Counted from the first letter of the stretch, positions 6,906 through 14,936 are shown. The stretch: DNA of 26,003 nucleotides from JABDBK01 sp964533645 (GCA_964533645.1 CAZHMQ010000022.1:1-26003); one strand, 5' to 3'. Notes: generated by a model from the sequence alone, not told the origin. Made by a program: numbers and translations.

Positions 6906-7472
6906 TTAATACGGTTTAACCACAACCTTTGTACCAACATTTGCAAAATTGTAACGTATCCACTCTGCATCAGCTACATGCATACGCACACAACCATGAC
7001 TTACATTACCTTCGACCACATTACCTGGATAAGATCCATGCAGCCCTTGGCCACCGTTAAAATACATGCAATATGGCATAGGTGCACCACCTCTTGGTAA
7101 TGGATAAATGTGTGACTTACAATCTGCACTACCTAACGATTGAATATGAAAAGTTCCTGAACGAGTGCGACATGGTCGTCCAATATCAGCGCAGTAACTG
7201 GAACCAGCAGTCGCTAAACCTGCTTTAACCAACTTCCCATCTTGATATGCACCCCATGCATGCACATTAGGATCAACTACAATAGTCTTACTTGTGGATG
7301 CTATATTTTGTGGCAAACGTTCATCATAATCTTTGGGATTATATGTTTCATAGCTTGACATAGCATTACGTGACATATCACCGTTTGGCATAGTACTTGA
7401 ACAAGAACTGAGTGAAGTAGACAAAAGAGCGTAAGCGATTAAAGCAACACCGGTCTTGAGGTTACTACTCAT
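6906..7472 (-). CDS. L,D-transpeptidase lipoprotein (YkuD domain, EnhA-like)
   Basis: A 188-aa envelope enzyme expected to make 3-3 peptidoglycan cross-links or anchor proteins to peptidoglycan. The N-terminus is a lipoprotein signal with lipobox LSSC (Cys24). The YkuD domain spans about residues 62-188 and carries the signature HGSYPG (145-150) and SHGCVRM (158-164), with His159 and catalytic Cys161. Four further cysteines (94, 101, 118, 135) and the PLPRGGAPMPYCMYFNG segment match, as I recall it, the Legionella 'enhanced entry' EnhA subfamily. AAGGAG lies 8 nt before the ATG, a strong site. It is a single-gene unit with its own terminator. Confidence 0.93.
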   Translation of the reverse strand: MSSNLKTGVALIAYALLSTSLSSCSSTMPNGDMSRNAMSSYETYNPKDYDERLPQNIASTSKTIVVDPNVHAWGAYQDGKLVKAGLATAGSSYCADIGRPCRTRSGTFHIQSLGSADCKSHIYPLPRGGAPMPYCMYFNGGQGLHGSYPGNVVEGNVSHGCVRMHVADAEWIRYNFANVGTKVVVKPY

Positions 7473-7545
7473 AGCAATACTCCTTCTTTTTAGTTGTTAT
7501 ACGTTTATTCTAAGCCCAAAAGTCTGGTAATAAACCAAAATATTC

Positions 7546-7573
7546 TTGACATGGTGTATCTTTTGCTCATAAA
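7546..7573 (+). promoter_or_regulatory. Possible promoter toward the 7772 gene
   Basis: A consensus TTGACA -35 (7546-7551) is followed after 16 nt by CATAAA (7568-7573), a fair -10. It is the best plus-strand candidate in the roughly 300-bp AT-rich gap between the divergent L,D-transpeptidase and 7772 genes. It would give a long leader of nearly 200 nt. The gap also holds the inverted repeat ACTCA-TGAC-TGAGT at 7734-7747, about 25 nt before the start codon. Confidence 0.35.
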
Positions 7574-7771
7574 ATTTGACAATGATTTAATTATACTAAT
7601 CCCGCCTAAAAAAAGTTTCAAAATTTACACAACATTCTATTGATCTTCACCGTATAACCTCTTCTCGAGTTTAAAAAAGAAGCTTATGTCAGCTTACAAG
7701 ACATCTATTTTATTTGTTAAACTAATACAACTCACTCATGACTGAGTATATTTTATTAAGGAAAATAACAT

Positions 7772-8581
7772 ATGACTAATTCTAGACCATTCATAATACT
7801 AGCCTTGGAAGAAGCATTTAAAGACCCCAAAAAAGCAAAAGAAATACGTGAAACAACCCTCAAAACAATCACCGAAAGACCTGGTAGTGTTTCGCGCATT
7901 TTTGATAAATTTCCCTCTCTACTTCCTATAGAAACCATGCAAGACATTTCAAAAAAATGTCTAAACATACTTTCTAACATGGAAGTCGATTCAATTACAT
8001 TTGATGCCAATGGAATACACGTTCACAATAAAATAGATCAAGAAAATATTTCATCATTTATAAAAGAAATTATTTCCATAGGTATGAAAGAATTACTCGA
8101 CAATAAAGGTCATATTACAATGGAATTGATTAAACTGCTTGAATTAGAAAGTCTTAACAATCAACTAAAACAATTTGAATTAATTGTATCTATACTTTGT
8201 GGTTATGTTGGAGCTATTAATCAAGAAATTATAGTACATTTATCCAAAGAAATTGTGACACTTAACCCAGCGTATACAGGTTTTAGCGGATATCTTAATA
8301 AAAAAAGTCAACCTTCTAATAACTTCGAAACAAATGTTCGTCGCTGGGTGATAGACAAATACAATGAAACAAGCTATGCACAGGACACTCCTATACAAAA
8401 TAAAGATCATAAAACTGACACAAATAATTTGTTACGTCGACCCAGAGAAATCCCGCCAATGGGTTCATTAATAGTATTATCTGCAATTAATGAAGCATCT
8501 GATGTCATGTTTTTCAATAAAAAAACGTCTAGTCATCTATACCTAAAAACGAATGATATGAAACGAAATAATTTGACGTAA
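7772..8581 (+). CDS. Unrecognised 269-aa protein
   Basis: I do not recognise this protein. The ATG at 7772 has AAGGA 9 nt upstream and the codon use fits its neighbours, so it is a real gene. It lacks a signal peptide or transmembrane segment and looks largely alpha-helical, with a leucine/isoleucine-rich central part (about 90-180) and a polar, basic C-terminal third. Its stop codon abuts the stop of the convergent cyclic-nucleotide-domain gene with no bases between. Lineage-specific proteins like this are common in intracellular Legionellales, and it could be an effector, but nothing visible in the sequence proves that. Confidence 0.7.
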   Translation: MTNSRPFIILALEEAFKDPKKAKEIRETTLKTITERPGSVSRIFDKFPSLLPIETMQDISKKCLNILSNMEVDSITFDANGIHVHNKIDQENISSFIKEIISIGMKELLDNKGHITMELIKLLELESLNNQLKQFELIVSILCGYVGAINQEIIVHLSKEIVTLNPAYTGFSGYLNKKSQPSNNFETNVRRWVIDKYNETSYAQDTPIQNKDHKTDTNNLLRRPREIPPMGSLIVLSAINEASDVMFFNKKTSSHLYLKTNDMKRNNLT

Positions 8582-9043
8582 TTAAATACGTCTCATATTG
8601 ATATAACTTCTGGACTGTTGACGCATCACTTCATTAACATGTGAATAATACAAAGCAAATCCATGAAATAATGCAAGCGTAAGATACAAGGTGAGAACAT
8701 CGGTTTTGGCAACAACCGTTGCGGTTCTAAGACCTGATAATGAATAAAATCCTGATTCATTTAATCCAATGGCATCATGATGATCGGCAGTTAGCATAGC
8801 TACTGTTTTTACTTCTGGAGTTTTATCTTGATAAGCAATAACTTTCACTTCCGCTTCACCTGAGACAAGAAGATAAAAGCTATCCACAGGATCACCTTCA
8901 TTCACTATCGTTTCACCCGCCTTGAATTCTTTAGGAACCAAAAGCGTTGCCAACATTTCAATTTCTTGGTCTTTTAGAGGTGCAAAACAGGGCTGTTTTT
9001 TTATGACTGACTGTCTTAGTTCTAGCGGTACTTTATCATTCAT
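8582..9043 (-). CDS. Cyclic-nucleotide-binding-domain protein
   Basis: A 153-aa protein with a single cNMP-binding (CRP/PKA-type) beta-roll: FKAGETIVNEGDPVDSFYLL then VSGEAEVKV, and later GLRTATVVAKTD, which matches the PRxATVxAxxD part of the phosphate-binding cassette. The usual FGE of that cassette is altered (GLNESGFY), so ligand binding is uncertain. No helix-turn-helix or enzymatic domain follows, so it is a stand-alone sensor domain rather than a CRP regulator. I chose the ATG at 9043 (AGGA 10 nt upstream) because a GTG at 9097 lies upstream of a TATAAT box that would be its own promoter. Confidence 0.85.
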   Translation of the reverse strand: MNDKVPLELRQSVIKKQPCFAPLKDQEIEMLATLLVPKEFKAGETIVNEGDPVDSFYLLVSGEAEVKVIAYQDKTPEVKTVAMLTADHHDAIGLNESGFYSLSGLRTATVVAKTDVLTLYLTLALFHGFALYYSHVNEVMRQQSRSYINMRRI

Positions 9044-9071
9044 AGCAGTATCATCCTGAATATTGCCTATA

Positions 9072-9084
9072 GGTATATTATACC
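9072..9084 (-). promoter_or_regulatory. Promoter -10 within a palindrome, upstream of the cNMP-domain gene
   Basis: GGTATATTATACC is a 6-1-6 perfect palindrome. On the minus strand it contains TATAAT at 9082-9077, placing the start of transcription about 27 nt before the ATG at 9043. A protein bound to the palindrome would block the promoter, so it may be an operator. Confidence 0.5.
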
Positions 9085-9243
9085 CAAAAAATTGCACAAT
9101 TGCCTAACTTGTAACTATTTAACCACTTACTGTCGTTAGCTAATACATTGTTTGTAATAATAATTTTAGTCAATAATAGAGGAAAAAATTATAATATGTT
9201 ATAACGATATAGTTCGGATCTATTAACGGAAGGAGATGTTTTA

Positions 9244-10458
9244 ATGCGAATATTTAAAAAACTTATTTTAGTTAGTTTACTTTCAGCTATGCATTGTGCC
9301 ACTTATGCAGAACCCCTCTCAACGCAACACACTGTAGTCACGCCTAAATGTTTACTAAAAAATGTCAATGCCACTTATACTACCTTAGCATCATCTAAAA
9401 ATTTAACTTTACTTGAAACAAATGATGCAGGAATTGATTCCTTAATTGAAGCAAAACAACATCGAACTGCGTCTTGTGGCGGCTTTATGGATGTTACACA
9501 CGCATGGAAAAATTACAGCAAAAAACTGAATGCTGGTCATAATGCAAAAACATTTTTATCCGATTATGAAACTGCTCCCAAAACTTCATTAGCTCCTTCC
9601 TATAGCATTAAATATCCTGCCGAAGTTGTAGCTTTAATAAAACAAAGCAACCCACACAATATGTGGACAAGATTACAAGCCTTAACTAGCACTTATAAAG
9701 ATAGGTATTCTCGCTCTGATAATGGTCTAAAAGTTGCTTATGAAATTAAAGCCGAAGTCGAAGCAATGGCTAAAAATAATGGCCGCACTGATGTAAGCGC
9801 ATATGTTATTGGAACAGATGGTTACAAACAACCCTCTGTTGTGGTGAAAATTGGTACTTCCACTCAACCCGGTGTTGTCATAGGCGCACACATGGATACT
9901 TTATCAAGCATGTTTGAAAACAAACCAGGCGCGGATGACGATGGCACCGGTACAGTCACTGTTCTTGAAGTTGCACGCACTATTCTTTCTAGCGGCATGC
10001 ATTTCAACAAACCTGTTTATCTTATTTGGTATGCTGCTGAAGAAATGGGTTTAGTCGGTTCACAATATGTCGTCGATGATTTTAAAAAGAAAAACATACC
10101 TGTTGCTGCTGTGATGCAACTTGATATGACCGGTTATGCCTATAAAAATGATTTAACCATGTGGTTGTATGATGATTACACCAATAAAGAATTAACCGCT
10201 TATGTTGAAACATTGATTAATACTTATGTCAAAGCACCCGTTAAACATGATAAATGCGGCTATGCTTGTAGTGACCATGCTTCATGGACTCAAAAAGGCT
10301 ATAGTGCTGTCATGCCATTTGAAGCATCTTTCAAAACAGATAATCCCGACATTCATACGTCAAGAGATACCATGGAAAAACTCTCACTCGCTCATATGAC
10401 TGACTATTCAAAATTAGCGTTAGCTTTTGCAGTTGAATTAGCAGAGCCGATAGCTTAA
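9244..10458 (+). CDS. Secreted M28 zinc aminopeptidase (leucyl aminopeptidase type)
   Basis: A 404-aa exported peptidase. Residues 1-22 form a signal peptide (MRIFKK basic start, hydrophobic core, cleavage after TYA). The two-zinc M28 site is complete: GAHMDT (His216, Asp218), PGADDDGTG (bridging Asp among 231-233), AAEEMG (Glu266 general base, Glu267), QLDMTGY (Asp294) and DIHTSRDT (His371). Cys338 and Cys342 match the disulfide of the Vibrio aminopeptidase. It resembles the Legionella LapA/LapB enzymes secreted by the type II system. The start has GGAG 8 nt upstream. Residues 23-130 look like a propeptide. It is divergent from the cNMP-domain gene and next to a GspB-like operon. Confidence 0.93.
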   Translation: MRIFKKLILVSLLSAMHCATYAEPLSTQHTVVTPKCLLKNVNATYTTLASSKNLTLLETNDAGIDSLIEAKQHRTASCGGFMDVTHAWKNYSKKLNAGHNAKTFLSDYETAPKTSLAPSYSIKYPAEVVALIKQSNPHNMWTRLQALTSTYKDRYSRSDNGLKVAYEIKAEVEAMAKNNGRTDVSAYVIGTDGYKQPSVVVKIGTSTQPGVVIGAHMDTLSSMFENKPGADDDGTGTVTVLEVARTILSSGMHFNKPVYLIWYAAEEMGLVGSQYVVDDFKKKNIPVAAVMQLDMTGYAYKNDLTMWLYDDYTNKELTAYVETLINTYVKAPVKHDKCGYACSDHASWTQKGYSAVMPFEASFKTDNPDIHTSRDTMEKLSLAHMTDYSKLALAFAVELAEPIA

Positions 10459-10481
10459 CCATCTATTTTGTGTGTTCGGGA

Positions 10482-11123
10482 CTAACGAGGAGACCCAAAC
10501 ACAATACCAAACACGATAGGCTTAGGCTCTTTCACGTAAGGGCCTATGTTTCTTACTGGAGAAATATGACTTGCTGCAAAAAGAGCCGCTTCATCAAGCA
10601 CGTCAGCACGACTGGACTTTAATAATCGAACATCTGTTACCTGACCATCAGGATGCAACACAAAACCTATCACACTCACACCACCTATACTCAAATCAAT
10701 TGCGGATTTAGGATATAAAAGTTTTGCCGTAAGTGCTTTACCTAAAATAATAATTAACGGTTGCGGAGTTTTACTGGTATCACCAATAAGATGCACAGGT
10801 TCAGAACTTTTTTTAGGGGAAATGTCCATCACTTGATTGAAACGAACGTCACGATCAAACACAGGCTTTTCAATGCCGTTTTTCGACGTCGGAACATCTT
10901 TATGTGGCGTTTCTTTTGCGGGTTGATTTTTAGGAATATTTTGTTCAGCTGATTTTTGTGCAGATTCATGATAGGCATAAGAAGGTATATAAGTATCTGC
11001 ATGATCTAGCGGTTTGCTTTGATGAATCCATACATAGGAAAAAAATAAAAAAATCAGCACATGCAATAGAGCCGCAAACCAAAAACTCCATTTTTGTAAG
11101 GATCTAACTTGCTCCATGCGCAT
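10482..11123 (-). CDS. TonB-family periplasmic protein
   Basis: A 213-aa inner-membrane-anchored protein. One N-terminal transmembrane helix spans about residues 13-34, followed by a polar Lys/Pro/Gln-rich linker to about 120 and a TonB C-terminal domain at about 128-205 (LLYPKSAIDL, then GGVSVIGFVLHPDGQVTDVRLLKSS, then LDEAAL). TonB proteins couple the proton-motive force to outer-membrane transporters; no exbB/exbD is seen nearby, so it may act structurally instead. It is the last gene of a three-gene unit with the SNARE-like and GspB-like genes (gap 45 nt). A second ATG at codon 3 is an alternative start; no clear Shine-Dalgarno distinguishes them. Confidence 0.85.
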   Translation of the reverse strand: MRMEQVRSLQKWSFWFAALLHVLIFLFFSYVWIHQSKPLDHADTYIPSYAYHESAQKSAEQNIPKNQPAKETPHKDVPTSKNGIEKPVFDRDVRFNQVMDISPKKSSEPVHLIGDTSKTPQPLIIILGKALTAKLLYPKSAIDLSIGGVSVIGFVLHPDGQVTDVRLLKSSRADVLDEAALFAASHISPVRNIGPYVKEPKPIVFGIVFGSPR

Positions 11124-11168
11124 GTTTGAGTAACCTGTTACTTCGGGCTGTTTACCATTCGCTAGTAC

Positions 11169-11522
11169 TTATGATATAAGACATTTCCTACCCTTTTCCA
11201 CTTCTACTAAGGTTTCTTCAGCTTTTTGGACACGTTTGTTGGCCCTTTGCAATGTTCTTGCAACATCCTTAATAACAGGTTGCTGCTCCTCAGCAAGCAT
11301 CGCGAAATCTTGATACATTTCCTTAATATGTTGCGCATCTTCAGCAATTTGTTGTATTTCAGTATCTCTATACTCACACATTTTTGCGTGACTATTCAAA
11401 GTTTCTTCATCTGTTTCAGCTGTCATTACAGGCAATGACTGTTGTTGCAGTTGATCTTGTATCAACCAGGTATCTGAATGATGTTTATGATCATTTTTTG
11501 TATGTATCCTTGCTTTGCTCAT
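11169..11522 (-). CDS. Q-SNARE-like protein with C-terminal CaaX prenylation motif
   Basis: A 117-aa protein. Residues 55-110 closely resemble the SNARE motif of syntaxins (Qa): EIQQI at 55-59, then MYQDFAMLAEEQ at 69-80. All sixteen core layers can be assigned: I56, I59, A63, I66, Y70, F73, A77, Q80 (zero layer), I84, V87, L91, A94, V98, A101, L105, V108. There is no transmembrane helix or Habc domain. The last four residues are Cys-Leu-Ile-Ser, a CaaX box of farnesyl type, after a basic GRK. Bacteria do not prenylate proteins, so this implies action in a eukaryotic host, as for the Legionella SNARE effector LseA. The segment EETLVEVE resembles the glutamate-rich E-block of Dot/Icm substrates. 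Pro82 in the helix is unusual. The start has GAGG 12 nt upstream, somewhat far. Confidence 0.8.
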   Translation of the reverse strand: MSKARIHTKNDHKHHSDTWLIQDQLQQQSLPVMTAETDEETLNSHAKMCEYRDTEIQQIAEDAQHIKEMYQDFAMLAEEQQPVIKDVARTLQRANKRVQKAEETLVEVEKGRKCLIS

Positions 11523-11552
11523 AACTCAACCAATCCTCGAAAAAAGTAATAT

Positions 11553-12035
11553 TTAAACAGCAATTAATAATTCTATCATACCATGCATATTTTGAAGTTT
11601 AATTTTATCGGCTTCTATACTAACAACTTTCATTCCATCAATACTATCACCTATATTAAAAAAACGATTATTCACCATTGCGATTTTTTCTTCTTCCGAC
11701 ACAAAAACTCCATTTAAAGTATGATTTAGTTTATAAGCGGCTTCATCAAATGGTACGGTTGTCATTTTCAGTGGCGTTGCGGGCTTTATTGTTTCATCAG
11801 GAGTTTCTAACATGGGAGCAGCGGCCGAATTTTTTTTAGTTATTGCAATACTTCTAGACTTGTTATTAAATTGCGGGTAATGTGCAACAATAATGATTGC
11901 CAATAAAAAAGCAATCACAAGCGAAATTCCTACGTCAATCCAATCATCTCGTGTCATCTCATATTGCGATGACAGCGTGTTTTGTGTCTCGTCTTCTACC
12001 TGTGTTTTTTGCAATGCTTCATATATGATGCTCAC
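11553..12035 (-). CDS. GspB-like type II secretion accessory protein
   Basis: A 160-aa protein. I chose the GTG at 12035 because GGAGG lies 8 nt upstream and the resulting N-terminus, MSIIYEALQKTQ, matches the MSxILEALxKxE start of GspB-like proteins; an ATG at 12071 has no ribosome binding site. One transmembrane helix spans about 33-52, followed by a Pro/Thr/Ala linker and a small C-terminal beta domain (103-160) with LNGVFVSEEEKIAMVNNRFF and GDSIDGMKVVSIEADKIKL, the GspB/PilP-like pattern. GspB works with GspA to help the secretin assemble. It heads a three-gene operon with the SNARE-like and TonB-like genes. The family call is moderate. Confidence 0.7.
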   Translation of the reverse strand: MSIIYEALQKTQVEDETQNTLSSQYEMTRDDWIDVGISLVIAFLLAIIIVAHYPQFNNKSRSIAITKKNSAAAPMLETPDETIKPATPLKMTTVPFDEAAYKLNHTLNGVFVSEEEKIAMVNNRFFNIGDSIDGMKVVSIEADKIKLQNMHGMIELLIAV

Positions 12036-12069
12036 AATAGAGACCTCCGTTCGACAATTTTGTATAATC

Positions 12070-12098
12070 ATGATACTAAATTAGCAAGGCTTTAACAA
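12070..12098 (-). promoter_or_regulatory. Probable promoter of the GspB-SNARE-TonB operon
   Basis: On the minus strand, TTGTTA (12098-12093) and TATCAT (12075-12070) are separated by 17 nt, placing transcription start near 12063 and a leader of about 28 nt before the GTG at 12035. It overlaps the region just before the divergent recQ start. A second box, TATAAT at 12063-12068 on the plus strand, could serve recQ but lacks a good -35. Confidence 0.45.
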
Positions 12099-14186
12099 AT
12101 GGAACAAAATATAAAACAAAAACTCACTCAAGTTTTACACACCACATTTGGTTTTAGTGACTTCCGCCCAGGACAATTTGAGGCATTAAATGAACTTATG
12201 AGCCAAGGAAGGTTATTATGCATACAGCCCACGGGCCATGGTAAATCGTTACTTTATCAGCTTCCCGCTGTTGTATTAGAAGGTATCACGCTGGTCATTT
12301 CACCTTTACTCGCACTTATGCGAGATCAATTAAAACAATTAAAAGAACGATTTGGCATCACAGCCGCAAGTTTCAACACAGATCAAACCATGGAAGAAAA
12401 TAATGCAGCACGAAATGCAGTGTTCGCCGGAAAAATTCGCATCTTATTCATTGCACCGGAACAATTGGAACATATAGAACGTGTTAACTTTTTACTTGGA
12501 TTACCTATACAATTACTGGTTGTTGATGAAGCCCATTGCATTTCTACTTGGGGCCACGATTTTCGACCAAGTTATAGACAAATATTACATCTTACTCATG
12601 CATTAATTAAAAAAAACCCTGCGATAAAATTACTTGCTCTCACCGCAACGGCTAATAAAAAAACCGAAGCCGATATTAAACAACAACTCATTGTCGACAA
12701 TAAATCCATTGTTGTTTACAGAGAAAGCATGGATAGACCTAATATTCGTTTGTCAGTCATTCCTGTCAGTGGAACAGCTGCCAAACTTGCCATGCTTACT
12801 CAATTATTAGCAAATTTACAAGGCTGCGGCCTTATCTATTGTGCCACACGAGAAAATACTGAAATGGTTGCAGACTTTTTAATGAGTCAAAGCATTAAAG
12901 CTGCCGCCTATCATGCAGGCTTAGAAGCCTCACTAAAACAATCCATACAATATAGTTTTATTCACGATGCATACAACGTAATTTCTGCTACCAATGCACT
13001 TGGCATGGGTATTGATAAACCCAATTTACGTTTTATTATACATTTTGATCATCCTAGTTCTATTACCGCATATTATCAGGAAGTAGGCCGCTCGGGACGT
13101 GATGGACTTCCCGCCGAGGGTATATTGCTTTATGATCCTGCCGACAGTAGAGTTCAGCGATATTTTATTGATTCAGCACAACCAAAAGCAGAAGACTTTG
13201 CAATGGTTCTCGATAGTTATTTTGACCATGCAAATCCGCCTGATCTAAGTACACTAAAACGTAAAACTGGTCTCCACCCCACCAAATTACTTGTTATTAT
13301 TGCTGAACTTGTTGAACAAGGTTTTTTAAAAAAAGAAAGTCGATACAGAAAGCAAGTTTATGTAAGAACAGAAAAGCGCGCTTCACCTGACCTAAATCGA
13401 TATATTATTCAACGTAAAATCAAAAATAGTGAACTCAAAGCCATACAACTTTATGCAGAACAACATAAAACTTGTTTGATGACTATCTTACGTCATAGTT
13501 TAGGTGACAATGCCATAACCGATTGTGGACGATGTAGTATATGTATGCCCACAGACTTTAAAGAAACAAAGAATAAAGATTTTATATTAGCCACATTATC
13601 ATGGCTTGAGCGTCGCACTATTCCCATCGTATTAAACAAAAAAATCGTCAATACAACCGTGGGTATAGCTGTATTAGATGGCAAATCACGTTCCGAGGAT
13701 TTTGTACATTTCATGCGAGAACGCGCCCAAGCGCCCATATCACATTTAGGTCTGTCAGATACTTTGTTCGAATTAATAAAAGAATGTTTATATGATTTAG
13801 TCAAACATCATCCAATAAGTTGCATTGTGCCTCTTCCTTCAAGAACATGGTATTCTCGTGATGATATAGTCAAAAGATTGGCAAGCTATGTAAAAATACC
13901 TGCTTTATTTGACTTACTCTATTGGACAAATTTACCTGCCGCACGTCAAGGTGAATTATTAAACAATGATCAACGACGACATAATGTGATCAATCAAATG
14001 ATGGCCGAAACTCATATCTCAATCCCTAAAGGCACTATTCTATTATTCGACGATTACGTGGGTTCGGGTGCAACCTTGAATGAAGCTGCTCGTGCCTTAC
14101 AAGAACATTGCAAAATTAAAAACACACTGCTGCCATTTACGGTAGCTGCAGTAAAATGGCGTTTAGGAAAAAGAGGGATGATTTAA
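12099..14186 (+). CDS. RecQ-family DNA helicase fused to a phosphoribosyltransferase-like domain
   Basis: A 695-aa ATP-dependent 3'-5' DNA helicase. The RecQ motifs run in order: motif 0 FGFSDFRPGQ (18-27), Walker A PTGHGKS (44-50, Lys49), DEAH (143-146), TATA (182-185), GLIYCATREN (244-253) and the QEVGRSGRDG motif VI (327-336). The RecQ zinc site follows with Cys459, Cys476, Cys479 and Cys482. No HRDC domain is seen. Instead the C-terminus has a type I phosphoribosyltransferase PRPP-binding motif, ILLFDDYVGSGATL (647-660), with the Asp-Asp pair kept. AAGG lies 9 nt before the ATG. The stop codon overlaps the next gene's start (TAATG). Confidence 0.9.
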   Translation: MEQNIKQKLTQVLHTTFGFSDFRPGQFEALNELMSQGRLLCIQPTGHGKSLLYQLPAVVLEGITLVISPLLALMRDQLKQLKERFGITAASFNTDQTMEENNAARNAVFAGKIRILFIAPEQLEHIERVNFLLGLPIQLLVVDEAHCISTWGHDFRPSYRQILHLTHALIKKNPAIKLLALTATANKKTEADIKQQLIVDNKSIVVYRESMDRPNIRLSVIPVSGTAAKLAMLTQLLANLQGCGLIYCATRENTEMVADFLMSQSIKAAAYHAGLEASLKQSIQYSFIHDAYNVISATNALGMGIDKPNLRFIIHFDHPSSITAYYQEVGRSGRDGLPAEGILLYDPADSRVQRYFIDSAQPKAEDFAMVLDSYFDHANPPDLSTLKRKTGLHPTKLLVIIAELVEQGFLKKESRYRKQVYVRTEKRASPDLNRYIIQRKIKNSELKAIQLYAEQHKTCLMTILRHSLGDNAITDCGRCSICMPTDFKETKNKDFILATLSWLERRTIPIVLNKKIVNTTVGIAVLDGKSRSEDFVHFMRERAQAPISHLGLSDTLFELIKECLYDLVKHHPISCIVPLPSRTWYSRDDIVKRLASYVKIPALFDLLYWTNLPAARQGELLNNDQRRHNVINQMMAETHISIPKGTILLFDDYVGSGATLNEAARALQEHCKIKNTLLPFTVAAVKWRLGKRGMI

Positions 14187-14908
14187 TGAACACAACAGGC
14201 ATACATTATCTTATTAATGGTTTTATACTTCTCACAAAACCTGGCATCAAACGCTATGCTGTGATTCCTCTTCTCATCAACATAGCTCTATTTATTGGGA
14301 TGTTTTTTATTGCAAAACACTATTTTCTTGAACTCAATCAATGGATACTGCATTTATTGCCCACATGGCTACAATGGCTAAGTTATATGTTGTGGATAGT
14401 TTTTTTTATTGGATTTTTTCTTGTCATTATTTACACTTTCGTCACCCTTGCGAATATTATTGCATCACCGTTTAATAGCCTACTTTCCGAAAAAATAGAA
14501 TATTATTTAACTGGCAAGAGTCTACCTTCTCAAACCATATGGGGAAGTATCAAAGACATCACTCGGGTCATGGCTCGTCAGCTAGCAATTATTGGATATT
14601 CTCTGCCTCGCGCTATCGTTTTATTAATATTATTTGTTATTCCCATTCTCCAATTAGCTGCGCCTTTGCTTTGGTTTATATTTAGCGCTTGGCTTATGGC
14701 CTTGCAATATATCGATTACCCTACGGATAACCATAAAATTCCATTTGAAGATGTGAGAAACCAATTATTTCAAAAAAAATGGTTATCATTAAGCTTTGGT
14801 CTAAGCGTATTGATTTTTTCTATGATACCTATCTTAAATTGTATCGTCATACCTGCAGCTGTTGCGGGTGCTACAAAGTTGTGGGTAGAGAAATTTAATA
14901 AAAGGTAA
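14186..14908 (+). CDS. CysZ/EI24-family membrane protein
   Basis: A 240-aa inner-membrane protein with several hydrophobic helices (around 25-50, 64-100, 133-180 and 205-230) and the family's central stretch NIIASPFNSLLSEKIEYYLTG. CysZ family members carry sulfate, but many relatives are uncharacterised, so transport of sulfate is not certain here. The start at 14186 shares one base with the recQ stop (TAATG) and has GAGGG 8 nt upstream, so translation is coupled to recQ; an upstream in-frame ATG at 14156 lies inside recQ. It converges on the 1534-aa gene, with only 28 nt between stops and no clear terminator hairpin. Confidence 0.85.
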   Translation: MNTTGIHYLINGFILLTKPGIKRYAVIPLLINIALFIGMFFIAKHYFLELNQWILHLLPTWLQWLSYMLWIVFFIGFFLVIIYTFVTLANIIASPFNSLLSEKIEYYLTGKSLPSQTIWGSIKDITRVMARQLAIIGYSLPRAIVLLILFVIPILQLAAPLLWFIFSAWLMALQYIDYPTDNHKIPFEDVRNQLFQKKWLSLSFGLSVLIFSMIPILNCIVIPAAVAGATKLWVEKFNKR

Positions 14909-14936
14909 CTCAACTTAACTGTTTTGCTCGAACTTT

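Noticed and set aside
9044..9097. Longer cNMP-domain protein starting at GTG 9097
   Set aside because: The start would lie upstream of the TATAAT box that probably drives the gene; ATG 9043 fits better.
10462..10504. Hairpin between the aminopeptidase and TonB-like genes (TTGTGTGTTCGGG / CCCAAACACAA)
   Set aside because: The stem is interrupted, the loop is long, the right arm lies in the TonB-like coding region and there is no T run; not supported as a terminator.
12036..12071. Longer GspB-like protein starting at ATG 12071
   Set aside because: No ribosome binding site there, whereas GGAGG sits 8 nt before the GTG at 12035 and the family-like N-terminus begins at that GTG.
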